A stretch of DNA of 64,000 bases from Aliirhizobium wenxiniae (GTDB lineage: Bacteria; Pseudomonadota; Alphaproteobacteria; Rhizobiales; Rhizobiaceae), in NCBI RefSeq assembly GCF_014201355.1, contig NZ_JACHEG010000001.1, positions 310,001 through 374,000 on the forward strand. The letters are read 5' to 3'. The position numbers and the translations under genes were made by a program. Below are positions 16,190-23,913 of this stretch, one piece after another (the first letter of the stretch is position 1; every line of letters begins with the position of its first letter). Under the pieces are notes generated by a model. The model made no database searches. It was not told the DNA's origin and saw nothing but the letters and a program-made list of their open reading frames with translations.

Positions 16190-17854
16190 ATGGGCCGTCG
16201 TGGACCCGGCGCGAAGCCGAAAGCATCCGGGAAGACCGGGGATATCATGAGTGGGGCGGGTAGCAAGCACCGCAAGGTGCTTCCATGGAATGAGCCGGGG
16301 CTTTCTCGCCTCGAAGCCGTTGTCGCATTCGTCAACGACATGAAGATTACGCAGGGCAAACTTGCGGGCCAGAACATGCAGTTGCGTGACTGGCAGATAG
16401 ACGAATTCCTTGCGCCGATTTACGCCGTTGACGAATTCGGACGCCGCCCGGTGCGCACGGCAGTGCTCTCGATGGGCCGCAAGAACGGGAAGACCGGCCT
16501 TAGCGCAGCGCTTGCCCTTTGCCATCTAGTAGGCCCAGAGGCGGAACAGCGCGGGGAATTGTACTTTGGGGCAATGGACAAGATTCAGGCCGGTAAGGCT
16601 TGGGCAGAGTGCAAGGCTATGCTGGAAGCGCACGTCGAGCTTTCGGAGCGCGTAAACATTATCAAATTCAGCAAGGAAATCGAGGTCGAGCCGGGTTATC
16701 CCGGTGAAGGCTCCGTCCTGAAGGCTGTGAGCGCCGATGCCGATTCCAAGCTCGGTTTGTCGCCTTCATTCTTCCTTGCCGACGAGGCCGGGTATTGGGT
16801 GAAGCGCGACCTATTCGACGCCATGGATTCCGCCCTTGGTGCGCGGGACGAACCGCTTGTGGTGGTAATTTCCACACAGGCAAAGGACGACACCCACTTC
16901 TTTTCCGAGATGATCGATTACGGCGTGAAGATAAAGACGGGCGAGATCGAGGACGAGAGCTTTCATCTGGCATTTTTCACGACTGACCCTGATGAAGATG
17001 CATGGTCTTACGAAACGTGGATCAAGGCCAATCCGGCATTAGGCGATTTTCTTGCCCTTGAACAGGTTGAGCGCATGGCGGCGCAGGCGCAGCGTATCCC
17101 CTCGAAGGAGGCCGATTTCAGAAACAAGATTCTGAATCAGCGGATCGACGGCACGGTGCGGTTCATCGCGGCGCGGGAGTGGAACGATTGCGATCTAGGC
17201 CCGATTGACGAAGATGCGTTGGTAGGCCGGGAATGCTACGGCGCTCTTGACCTGTCGGCAGCACGAGACTTGACTGCGTTCGTTCTGGTATTCCCGGAAG
17301 AGGATGGCCGCTTCACGGTTCTGCCGCGCTTCTTCCTGCCGGAATTCGATATCGCCGGGAAGAGCGAGAATGACCGCGTTCCTTACGATGTTTGGGCGCG
17401 TCAGGAATCGTCGCGGCTCACGCTGTTGCCGGGCAAGGTCATAGACCCTGCCTTGGTGGCGGAATACATCGCGGATGAGGCTGGGCGGTTCGATATCAAG
17501 GAAATTGCTTTCGACCGGTGGCGCATTGAAGACCTGAAGCGAGAGCTTTCCAAGGCTTCCATTGATCTACCGTTGCAGCCGTTTGGACAGGGATACAAAG
17601 ACATGTCTCCAGCCGTTGACATGCTGGAGGTGGCCGTTGCGCAACAGAAGGTCAACCACGCCGGAAACCCGTTGCTTCGGATGTGCGCGGCTAATGCTGT
17701 GGTGACCAAAGACCCGTCCGGCGCTCGTAAACTCGATAAATCGAAGGCTTCAGGCAGGATCGACGGGCTTGTTGCGCTCGCGATGGCATTGCAGACTGCC
17801 GCGCGACATGAGGAAGACGATTCACTTCCGGCGTGTTTGATGGAAGATGCTTAA
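16190..17854 (+). CDS. Phage terminase large subunit (HK97 type)
   Basis: 554 aa, full length. The N-terminal GRRGPGAKPK segment and RDWQIDEFLAPIYA are typical of the Terminase_1 family. The ATPase domain has a Walker A-like MGRKNGKTG (residues 95-103) and Walker B FLADE (195-199); the C-terminal RNase H-like nuclease starts at YGALDLSAARDLTAF and continues through FDRWRIEDL to RIDGLVALAMAL. It packages DNA into the element's own heads. No recognisable small terminase precedes it. Start ATG follows AAAGGAG. Confidence 0.93.
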   Translation: MGRRGPGAKPKASGKTGDIMSGAGSKHRKVLPWNEPGLSRLEAVVAFVNDMKITQGKLAGQNMQLRDWQIDEFLAPIYAVDEFGRRPVRTAVLSMGRKNGKTGLSAALALCHLVGPEAEQRGELYFGAMDKIQAGKAWAECKAMLEAHVELSERVNIIKFSKEIEVEPGYPGEGSVLKAVSADADSKLGLSPSFFLADEAGYWVKRDLFDAMDSALGARDEPLVVVISTQAKDDTHFFSEMIDYGVKIKTGEIEDESFHLAFFTTDPDEDAWSYETWIKANPALGDFLALEQVERMAAQAQRIPSKEADFRNKILNQRIDGTVRFIAAREWNDCDLGPIDEDALVGRECYGALDLSAARDLTAFVLVFPEEDGRFTVLPRFFLPEFDIAGKSENDRVPYDVWARQESSRLTLLPGKVIDPALVAEYIADEAGRFDIKEIAFDRWRIEDLKRELSKASIDLPLQPFGQGYKDMSPAVDMLEVAVAQQKVNHAGNPLLRMCAANAVVTKDPSGARKLDKSKASGRIDGLVALAMALQTAARHEEDDSLPACLMEDA

Positions 17855-17869
17855 TGTGAAGGACATGTA

Positions 17870-18121
17870 ATGTTTGAAGTTGGCAAGGCATATGTACTGA
17901 CGATTAGTGATAACGAGGGCTGGTTTTCAGGGATAAGGCAGGACAAAGTGCGGCTAGATTACTTATGCGTTTCTATCAATGGAGAGATCGTAACTTTCGA
18001 GCCTGTGAAGCTGGCCCACAATGAAAAGAGCGTCGCGAAACGCGGGGTTACCCTATTCGACACCACAAGCCCTAAGTTCATCTCGGCATTCGAATACGAT
18101 GGCCCTATCGAAAAGATTTAG
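17870..18121 (+). CDS. Hypothetical protein (83 aa) between terminase and capsid operons
   Basis: 83 aa; starts MFEVGKAYVLTISDNEGWFS 15 bp after the terminase stop. It looks beta-rich, with no signal peptide or membrane segment. No family is recognised. Its stop codon lies only 10 bp before the -35 box of the capsid promoter, and the sequence around that stop is part of the duplicated promoter module. Confidence 0.6.
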   Translation: MFEVGKAYVLTISDNEGWFSGIRQDKVRLDYLCVSINGEIVTFEPVKLAHNEKSVAKRGVTLFDTTSPKFISAFEYDGPIEKI

Positions 18122-18130
18122 CCCGCAATT

Positions 18131-18159
18131 TTGTCAACCAAAACAGTGAAAAATATACT
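18131..18159 (+). promoter_or_regulatory. Satellite promoter 2 (capsid operon)
   Basis: TTGTCA (18131-18136), 17-bp spacer, TATACT (18154-18159), identical hexamers and spacing to the promoter at 13668-13696 and similar flanks on both sides. The replication and capsid operons therefore seem to share one control sequence. Confidence 0.65.
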
Positions 18160-18288
18160 TCCTTGCCAAATGCGATTTTTGCTTGTTCGACAGTAAAAGC
18201 GGAGTATAACCACAGTCATCGAGCGGCAGCAAAGACCGCGCCGTTCGAAACACTCATACAATTCGAAGAGCTTCGCCCCGCTTAAGGG

Positions 18289-18314
18289 ACGGGCAGCCCG
18301 TGCCATCGGCACGG
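18289..18314 (+). promoter_or_regulatory. Overlapping hairpins in the long capsid leader
   Basis: The gap 18122-18433 (312 bp) holds promoter 2 and a leader of about 270 nt. In it, ACGGGC-A-GCCCGT (18289-18301) and CCGTGCC-ATC-GGCACGG (18298-18314) share four bases, so in RNA only one can form fully. This could be an attenuator-like switch or a protein-binding or packaging site. It does not end in a U run. No gene is seen in the leader. Confidence 0.4.
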
Positions 18315-18433
18315 AATAAACCAGCCGTTCAACGCGACCGGCACCAACAAACCCAACATCGTTGCGCCTACCCAACCGAAGCAATTCCGCATCGGCATGG
18401 CTCTTTGCGCGCTTATTCAGAAGGAGACCATAT

Positions 18434-19633
18434 TTGAATATCCATCATCTTCGCGAAACCCGTGCTGCCAAACTCGCCGCTATCAAGGCTCTTGGCGACA
18501 ATCCCGACAATGCGCAGTTTGCGACACTCGAAACCGAAATCCGCTCTCTTGACGGCCAGATCAAGAATGCTGCGACCATTTCAGAGTTTGAGCGTCATGA
18601 GCAGTCTCCGAATGGTGACATGGCCCGCGAACTGCGCAGCTACTCGGTTTCGAAGGCGATCCGCGAAGGCAATAGCGACAACCTGACCGGCCTTGAGCGC
18701 GAAGTTCATGAAGAGCTTTCTCGTGGCCGTGAAGTCCGTGGCCTGATGATCCCGACCGCCGCAATCTTTGGCGATGAGAACCGCGCGATGCTGACCTCAG
18801 GGACCGCAGGCAATACCGTTGCCACTGATATGGGCGGCCTGATCGACCGTATCCGCCCGACGCTGGCGGTGCAGGGTCTTGGCGCTACGATCATTTCCGG
18901 CCTGACTGGCAATCTCGATCTCCCGCGTCTGACCAGCGGCCCAACCGCCCATTGGGTCAATGAGGACGAGGCCACGACGGCGAGCGACGCGACCTTCGAC
19001 AAGGTTTCGCTGAAGCCGAAGACGGTTTCCGGTGAGATGTATCTGAGCCGACGCCTTCAGCTTCAGAACGGCGTTGCGCTCGAAAACGTTCTCCGCAACG
19101 ATCTGGCCTTCGTTCTGGCGCAGGCTCTCGATGCCGCCGCGATCAACGGCCTTGCAGCTAATAAGCAGCCGGTCGGCATCCTGAATGCTATTGCCGAAAC
19201 CGTCACCACGTCTCCCGCGTTCATCTCGGATACCACGGCTGATCTGATCGCAGCGCTTGAGCTTGACGACGTGACCGGCACCACAGGCTTCCTGACGAAC
19301 AAGAGCCTCATGGGTCAGGTCCGCAAGGTGAAGACCCTTGGCCGCGTGATCCCGGTTTCGGAACTGTTCCACGGCGAAAAGGTGGTTTCCACCAATCAGG
19401 TTCCTAAGGTCGGCGGCAAAGACCCGCTCATCTTCGGCGCATGGAGCAACCTGCTCATCGGTTATTGGAGCGGCGTCGATATCCTTCTGAACCCGTATTC
19501 GGACGCTTCCAAGGGCGGTCTGCGCATGCACGCCTTCCTCGACGCTGATATCGCAGTTCGCCACAACGAGGCGTTTGCATGGACTTCTACGGAGATCGCA
19601 GAAGACCAGACCGCAGGCAACAACAACGGCTAA
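18434..19633 (+). CDS. HK97-like major capsid protein
   Basis: 399 aa from a TTG at 18434 placed 7 nt after AAGGAG; the frame is open back to 18362 but that part overlaps the structured leader. Residues 1-60 form a charged coiled coil (LRETRAAKLAAIKAL, LETEIRSLDGQI), the built-in scaffold (delta) region of HK97-type capsids, cleaved by the protease encoded downstream. From about residue 100 the HK97 fold follows (MIPTAAIF..., RLTSGPTAHWVNE, the ALDAAAINGL segment). It makes the shell of the satellite's own particle. Confidence 0.92.
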   Translation: MNIHHLRETRAAKLAAIKALGDNPDNAQFATLETEIRSLDGQIKNAATISEFERHEQSPNGDMARELRSYSVSKAIREGNSDNLTGLEREVHEELSRGREVRGLMIPTAAIFGDENRAMLTSGTAGNTVATDMGGLIDRIRPTLAVQGLGATIISGLTGNLDLPRLTSGPTAHWVNEDEATTASDATFDKVSLKPKTVSGEMYLSRRLQLQNGVALENVLRNDLAFVLAQALDAAAINGLAANKQPVGILNAIAETVTTSPAFISDTTADLIAALELDDVTGTTGFLTNKSLMGQVRKVKTLGRVIPVSELFHGEKVVSTNQVPKVGGKDPLIFGAWSNLLIGYWSGVDILLNPYSDASKGGLRMHAFLDADIAVRHNEAFAWTSTEIAEDQTAGNNNG

Positions 19634-19911
19634 TGGCAGCGGTCGAACTAGCCGAAGCGAAGACTCACCTCCGCGTAGATTACGCGGAGGATGACTCCTA
19701 CATCGCAGGCCTCATTAGCGCGGCGGAAAACTACGTCTCGGAAATCGGCGTCACCATCGCTGATCCGGCACAGCCAGCCGTGAAACACGCAATCCTTCTC
19801 CTTGTCGGCCATTGGTACAATTACCGCGAAGCCGCCGCCGAGAAGCCCCCACAAGCCATCGCTTTCGGTGTCAACGCCCTTGTGCAACCCTTCAGGGAGG
19901 TGTCCTTTTGA
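19633..19911 (+). CDS. Head-tail connector protein (gp6/QLRG family)
   Basis: 92 aa from the ATG at 19633, whose first base overlaps the capsid stop (TAATG). LAEAKTHLRVDYAEDDSYIA followed by a helix to YVSEIG is the signature of the gp6-like connector family, which forms the ring below the portal. Its stop overlaps the start of the protease gene. Confidence 0.88.
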   Translation: MAAVELAEAKTHLRVDYAEDDSYIAGLISAAENYVSEIGVTIADPAQPAVKHAILLLVGHWYNYREAAAEKPPQAIAFGVNALVQPFREVSF

Positions 19912-20453
19912 CCAATATCGAGAAGCGCGCCGCAACGGACGTTAAAGCATCCGGGCGCAAACTGACGGGCTATGTTGCCACCTTCGGGCTTGAAACGCGT
20001 ATCGGTGATTTCCGGGAGACCATCAGGGCAGGGGCGTTTTCTGCCAGCCTTCGCAGCAACCCGGATATCCTTGCCTTAGTCGATCATGACCCCGGCAAGA
20101 TTCTTGGCCGTAGTGGTTCGGGCAGCCTGATCCTTGCAGAGGATCAAAGAGGCCTCCGCTTCGAACTGGAATTGCCGGATACACAGCTTGGCCGAGATAT
20201 CTCTGCATTGGCTGCGCGTGGTGACATCGGTGGCATGTCGTTCGGCTTCAACGTCCCTGAAGGCGGTGATGAATGGGCCGGAGAGCTGCGGACGCTCAAG
20301 GCCATCGACCTCCGCGAAATCAGCATCGTGCAGGCCTTCCCGGCCTATAGCGGCACTTCGATCTCAGTTCGGTCCCGCTACGCGATGACCGATGCTGCCC
20401 GACGCATCCGCATTCTGGAACTGGAAGGAGGCGCCTATGTGGAATCCGTTTAG
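19908..20453 (+). CDS. HK97-family prohead protease (U35)
   Basis: 181 aa from a TTG at 19908 that overlaps the connector stop (TTGA), after GGGAGGTG. Serine protease fold: the catalytic histidine lies in LVDHDPGKILGRS and the serine in GGMSFGF, the standard U35 pairing; LREISIVQAFPAYSGTSI ends the domain. It would mature the capsid by cutting the N-terminal delta region. It follows the capsid gene instead of preceding it as in HK97. Confidence 0.92.
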   Translation: MTNIEKRAATDVKASGRKLTGYVATFGLETRIGDFRETIRAGAFSASLRSNPDILALVDHDPGKILGRSGSGSLILAEDQRGLRFELELPDTQLGRDISALAARGDIGGMSFGFNVPEGGDEWAGELRTLKAIDLREISIVQAFPAYSGTSISVRSRYAMTDAARRIRILELEGGAYVESV

Positions 20454-21645
20454 CACGAAAGAAAGCCGCGCCGTTGCCACAAGTGATCCTTATCTAGGCG
20501 AATTCCTCGGTGCGCGCTGGCAGGCACGGGCCGACATTGAAAAGGCCAGCGGCCATGCCGTCGCCCATCGGTGCATTCAGCTTATTGCGGAGCAACTGTC
20601 GTCAGTCCCTCTGAAGGTCTACCGCAGAGAGGCAGACGGGGGCCGTGTAGCGGCTTCGGACCACGCCCTTTACTCGGTGCTTCAGGATAGCTTTTCGCCG
20701 TTCCTGACCGCGTTTGAGGGCCGGGAATGGATGCTGGTTTCCGCCCTGATGTATGGCAATGCCTATGCTCGCATCGAGCGGAATGGCCGCAGCCAGATTG
20801 CCGCGCTTCATCCGCTGAAGTCGCCAAGCGTCACGGTCGAGCGGCTTTCGTCTGGTCGGTTGCGCTACAAGGTGGCGAAGGACAACGGCGGAACGGAGGT
20901 CTTCACTCAAGACGAGATTCTCCATGTCCGCTATCGGACGGGTGACGGCGTTCTAGGTCTGTCGCCTATCCAGATCGCAAGCGCGGCCTTCGGTCTCGCT
21001 CTTGCGCAGCAGGACACGGCGGGCGCGGCGGCAGAGAACAGTTTCCGACCGGCTGGCGCTCTGGTGTTCCCTGAGAAGCTAGGCGGCACCGGCAAAGATG
21101 ATGCGATCAAGAAGTTCAAGGAGCGCTTCGTCGGCCAGCTTAAAGCCAATGAGGTCATGGTGCTGGATGGCGGTGCGAAATTTGAGACCTTCCAGTTCAA
21201 CAGCAAGGACTCGGAATTTCTCGATAGCCGCAAGCTCTCGAATCTGGATGTCTGCCGGGTTTGGGGTGTTCCTCCGTCAGCGGTCGGAATCACTGACGAT
21301 GCGACCTATTCGAATATTGGCGAAGAAAGCCGCGCTCTGGTGAATCGAGTCCTTGCGCCTTGGGCTAAGAGGTTCGAGTCGGTCTACAACGCCACGCTGC
21401 TTTCGCCTGAAGCTCGCAAGACACATTACATCGAGCATGACCTATCCGGCTTGCTTCGTGGTGATCTGGCTACCCGTTACGAGGCGTACCGCGTGGGCCG
21501 CGAAGCTGGCTTCCTGTCCGTCGATGAGATTCGCGGGTTCGAAAACATGAGCAAGGTCGAGGGCGGCGATACGTACATGCGGCCTTTGAACATGGCTCCG
21601 CTCGGTGTGACCCAAAACGCCCAGGCATCGGAGGCCACGCAATGA
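20437..21645 (+). CDS. Phage portal protein (HK97 type)
   Basis: 402 aa from the ATG at 20437 after GGAAGGAG, overlapping the protease gene by 17 bp. Typical portal features: an N-terminal ASGHAVAHRCIQLIAEQLSS helix, LMYGNAYARIERN, DEILHVRY, the FRPAGALVF segment, SKDSEFLDSRKLSNLDVCRVWGVPPS (clip/wing region) and the C-terminal crown helices. It forms the dodecameric DNA entry ring. Finding it after capsid and protease is an inverted order compared with HK97. Confidence 0.93.
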   Translation: MWNPFSTKESRAVATSDPYLGEFLGARWQARADIEKASGHAVAHRCIQLIAEQLSSVPLKVYRREADGGRVAASDHALYSVLQDSFSPFLTAFEGREWMLVSALMYGNAYARIERNGRSQIAALHPLKSPSVTVERLSSGRLRYKVAKDNGGTEVFTQDEILHVRYRTGDGVLGLSPIQIASAAFGLALAQQDTAGAAAENSFRPAGALVFPEKLGGTGKDDAIKKFKERFVGQLKANEVMVLDGGAKFETFQFNSKDSEFLDSRKLSNLDVCRVWGVPPSAVGITDDATYSNIGEESRALVNRVLAPWAKRFESVYNATLLSPEARKTHYIEHDLSGLLRGDLATRYEAYRVGREAGFLSVDEIRGFENMSKVEGGDTYMRPLNMAPLGVTQNAQASEATQ

Positions 21646-21986
21646 CGGGCGGCGGCGATCTTCGCGGGGTTTTCGAATTTCGGAAGGCTGACGACGGTAA
21701 CGACGGCTTCGGGGGCGTGATCCCCGGAGCCGGTCCCGTCACGACGATCTTCACCACGTCAGGCCGGATCGACGTTCGTAGTGGTGATGAAATGGTTTTG
21801 AACAACTTGCCTCGCGGCGTTTCCACCGTGGAAATCATCGTCCGTCAGCAGCCCGCCACCAAGGCCGTCAACACAACATGGAGCATCCGGGAAAAGCGTT
21901 CCGGGCGCTCTTACAACGTCAAGATGATGAAGCCAGACCAGAAAGGAGCTTTCATCACGTTTACAGCAGAAGGAGGCACGCCATGA
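21642..21986 (+). CDS. Head closure / head-tail adaptor protein
   Basis: 114 aa; ATG overlaps the portal stop (ATGA). The pattern GVFEFRKADDGNDGFGG..., then a beta barrel ending SIREKRSGRSYNVKMMKP fits the phage head-closure family (phage_H_T_join; HK97 gp7/SPP1 gp16 type). It closes the filled head and provides the surface for the tail. It is the last recognised structural gene: no tail terminator, tail tube or tape measure follows. Confidence 0.8.
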   Translation: MTGGGDLRGVFEFRKADDGNDGFGGVIPGAGPVTTIFTTSGRIDVRSGDEMVLNNLPRGVSTVEIIVRQQPATKAVNTTWSIREKRSGRSYNVKMMKPDQKGAFITFTAEGGTP

Positions 21987-22297
21987 TTAACGTAAAGACG
22001 ATCAGCATTGAACCGCTTGGCAGGAGCTACGACCGGGAGACCGGCGCGCGTCGTCTGGCGAAGATTCAGGTGTTCTTGCCCGACCTGCAAACGACGCTCC
22101 GAGATATCATCCTGACCCATGACCACGAAGTAGGTTTCGTGGCGACCCCTGAGCGGCCTAAGAAAGGCGCTGCGCCTATCCAGTGGGTGCGAGGCTCGGG
22201 ATTCGCAAAAGCCGTCTCTGAGGCTGGTGCGGAAGCCTATAGCAGCATGCTTGCCGAAGACATCGCCGAACTGAAGGAGCTTTTCGAAGCCGCCTGA
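21983..22297 (+). CDS. Hypothetical protein (104 aa), last gene of the capsid operon
   Basis: 104 aa; the ATG overlaps the previous stop (ATGA) and is preceded by AAGGAGG. Soluble, with a beta-rich middle (IQVFLPDLQTTLRDI, HEVGFVATPERP) and a C-terminal acidic helix. The middle weakly recalls SpoVG-like nucleic-acid-binding folds, but I do not claim that. In the place where a tail terminator would be expected, it may be a tail-docking or helper-interference factor. Confidence 0.55.
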   Translation: MINVKTISIEPLGRSYDRETGARRLAKIQVFLPDLQTTLRDIILTHDHEVGFVATPERPKKGAAPIQWVRGSGFAKAVSEAGAEAYSSMLAEDIAELKELFEAA

Positions 22298-22300
22298 TCA

Positions 22301-22330
22301 AAAGCCCCTTGGTTGACGCCTTGGGGCTTT
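22301..22330. terminator. Terminator between capsid operon and DUF4062 gene
   Basis: AAAGCCCC (22301-22308) pairs with GGGGCTTT (22323-22330), with a 14-nt loop. It lies 3 bp after the 104-aa gene stop and 4 bp before the end of the convergent DUF4062 gene, so it can serve both strands. Confidence 0.65.
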
Positions 22331-22334
22331 GCTT

Positions 22335-23324
22335 TCAATCGTCTTCGGCTTCTCGTTTTTCCGTGCCGCCCGCTGTGTCGGAGACCATAAGTCTCTGTTT
22401 CTCAGCAAGAGCGAGAAGCCTCATTCCTTTTTCAGTCAGATAGCTGCGCCTGACCGCGCTTCCTGTTGGCTTCTCGTTGGCGGCGAGCTCATGAATAATC
22501 AATTTCGGAAATACGACATTATACAAAAACCTAGTACCCGGATTAGTTGCCCCCTGAACAACGCCGTTCACTAGACTATTTGAATATGAAGACATCAAGC
22601 TGGCCAAATCCTTCGTTGCGGGTGGCCGACCTGACACGTCTTCCGGCACAACGATTGAAGTAAGTCTCAGAATTTCCAACTTTTCTTCTAGATCATCATA
22701 TGATCCGGATGTCTTGCCGCTTTTCTGCGCCGAGGTTTTTGCGGATTTAGCTGCGTCCAATTCCGCTCGGAGACGGGTAATTTCAGCATGCAGGGCAGAA
22801 GCGTCAACAATTTCCGCTGCGGACACCCAGCCAACTAGATCGGCTTTATGACCGAGTTCTCCGAGACTTTCGTGTATGGCAAGCTTGATATCGCGGTCAT
22901 CAGAGAAAAATGCTGACATCGTGCTCAGCACCTTCTCACGAAATTTTTTCAGCGCTTGAGGATCGCTTTGCTCGAATACGGATGACCCGACCAGTTTTAC
23001 CTTGGCCTCTAGAGCGGCTTCATTGATCACCACCGAAAACAACGGCTTCTTTTGCTCTACCGCGTAGTCGTATTCCATCTCGGTGTAGCTGACACCCGTA
23101 GCGGTATCTACAGAGCCGTAACGTCCGCCGAGAATCAGCATATAGACGTCAGATTCGTCTATCCATCGCTTGATGATCTCCCACTGCGACTTGTCGCTGG
23201 CAGTAAAAAGTTCCATGCCAGCGGGAATATGTCCCGCCTTTAGAATGGCTTGTACCGCAGCCTGTCGTTCAGACTGCAAATCAGTGAACGTACTGGAGAC
23301 GAATACCTGAAGTTTTTTTCTCAT
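22335..23324 (-). CDS. DUF4062 domain protein, cargo gene of the satellite
   Basis: 329 aa. The N-terminal 90 residues are a DUF4062 domain (LQVFVSSTFTDLQSERQAAV, MELFTASDKSQWEIIKRWID, YMLILGGRYGS..., SYTEMEYDYA), a TIR-like fold common at the front of STAND NTPases and other defence proteins. A coiled coil follows (residues about 170-210, AEITRLRAELDAAKSAK) and then a helical C-terminal domain with no recognised family. It stands alone on the opposite strand at the right end, where satellites carry cargo. A role in excluding rival phages is inferred, not shown. Confidence 0.8.
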   Translation of the reverse strand: MRKKLQVFVSSTFTDLQSERQAAVQAILKAGHIPAGMELFTASDKSQWEIIKRWIDESDVYMLILGGRYGSVDTATGVSYTEMEYDYAVEQKKPLFSVVINEAALEAKVKLVGSSVFEQSDPQALKKFREKVLSTMSAFFSDDRDIKLAIHESLGELGHKADLVGWVSAAEIVDASALHAEITRLRAELDAAKSAKTSAQKSGKTSGSYDDLEEKLEILRLTSIVVPEDVSGRPPATKDLASLMSSYSNSLVNGVVQGATNPGTRFLYNVVFPKLIIHELAANEKPTGSAVRRSYLTEKGMRLLALAEKQRLMVSDTAGGTEKREAEDD

Positions 23325-23492
23325 GGGAAAATCCGCGCATTATCGAGTGATGTAACGTGTACTTATTCGAGCAACGCCTTCAACTACGCGCAAAAGTTAT
23401 CAACAAACTACAAGAAAACATGGGGCCGCGAAAACCCTGAGGTTATGTCACTCGGAATTTTTTCGGCATAAGTGATTGATTTTATTATTAAA

Positions 23493-23506
23493 TGGCGGAT
23501 GGGGTG
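23493..23506. repeat. Right attachment-site core, in the tRNA-Ser 3' end
   Basis: TGGCGGATGGGGTG, identical to 12331-12344. Read on the minus strand it is the acceptor 3' strand and CCA of tRNA-Ser, so the tRNA stays intact when the element is present. Confidence 0.8.
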
Positions 23507-23582
23507 GGATTCGAACCCACGGTACGGTTCCCCGCACGACGGTTTTCAAGACCGTTGCCTTAAACCACTCGGCCACCCATCC
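23493..23582 (-). tRNA. tRNA-Ser(UGA)
   Basis: 90 nt, class II tRNA. The acceptor GGATGGG pairs with CCCATCC, followed by G73 and an encoded CCA. The anticodon stem ACGGT/ACCGT holds the loop CTTGAAA with anticodon TGA (complement at 23546-23548). A long variable arm and the GTTCGAATC T-loop are present. Its 3' end is the integration target of the satellite. Confidence 0.95.
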
Positions 23583-23913
23583 AGACCGTTGCGCTTTATC
23601 GTCCATTGATCGCCCCGTCAACGGCAGCTGCGATGATAGGAGGGCGCGAAGGGCGACAATCATACGTCCCGCGTTGGGGTTATAGCTTTGCTTGATTGTG
23701 ATTCTTGTCATGTTCACATGTGGAGAAGTTAAAGCAAAGTATAAGTTCCGGCGTGTTGCGTATTGGAACAGCAATAAAACGAACTGAATTTACCAATCAT
23801 TAACCATAACCGTCTGAATTTTAACCATTCCACAGATTTCGTTCGCATTTCTGCCACGAACGAAGCAAAACCTGTTCAGTATTAGGCCTGAGTGGTTTCA
23901 CGAGGGTGGGGTT
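23583..23913. other. 331-bp intergenic region with two CtrA half-site matches
   Basis: No gene is seen between tRNA-Ser and rlpA. Two copies of TTAACCAT (23800-23807 and 23821-23828) match the half-site bound by the alphaproteobacterial cell-cycle regulator CtrA. RlpA acts at the septum, so cell-cycle control would make sense, but a full TTAA-N7-TTAA site is not present. Confidence 0.35.

Larger units (their letters stand above)
12331..23506 (+). mobile_element. Putative capsid-forming phage satellite (cf-PICI-like) integrated in tRNA-Ser
   Basis: The element spans 11,162 bp from the first base of the left repeat to the first base of the right one, and is bounded by the perfect direct repeat TGGCGGATGGGGTG (12331-12344 and 23493-23506), the right copy being the 3' end of tRNA-Ser. 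Order: integrase, AlpA, RepA-like ATPase, iterons, wHTH, 44-aa ORF, HNH, large terminase, 83-aa ORF, capsid, connector, protease, portal, head closure, 104-aa ORF, then DUF4062 on the other strand. No tail, tape-measure, baseplate, lysis, lysogeny-repressor or recognisable small-terminase gene is present, yet all genes are intact and tightly packed. That combination defines capsid-forming phage-inducible islands. A tail-deleted prophage is the main alternative. Confidence 0.75.

Noticed and set aside
16104-16250. Possible small-terminase ORF just before the large terminase
   Set aside because: About 48 codons, overlaps the TerL start in another frame, has no ribosome site and no helix-turn-helix pattern.
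12331-23506. Gene transfer agent cluster
   Set aside because: GTA clusters carry tail, baseplate and host-specificity genes and lack an integrase, att repeats and a replication module. The element has all three and no tail genes.
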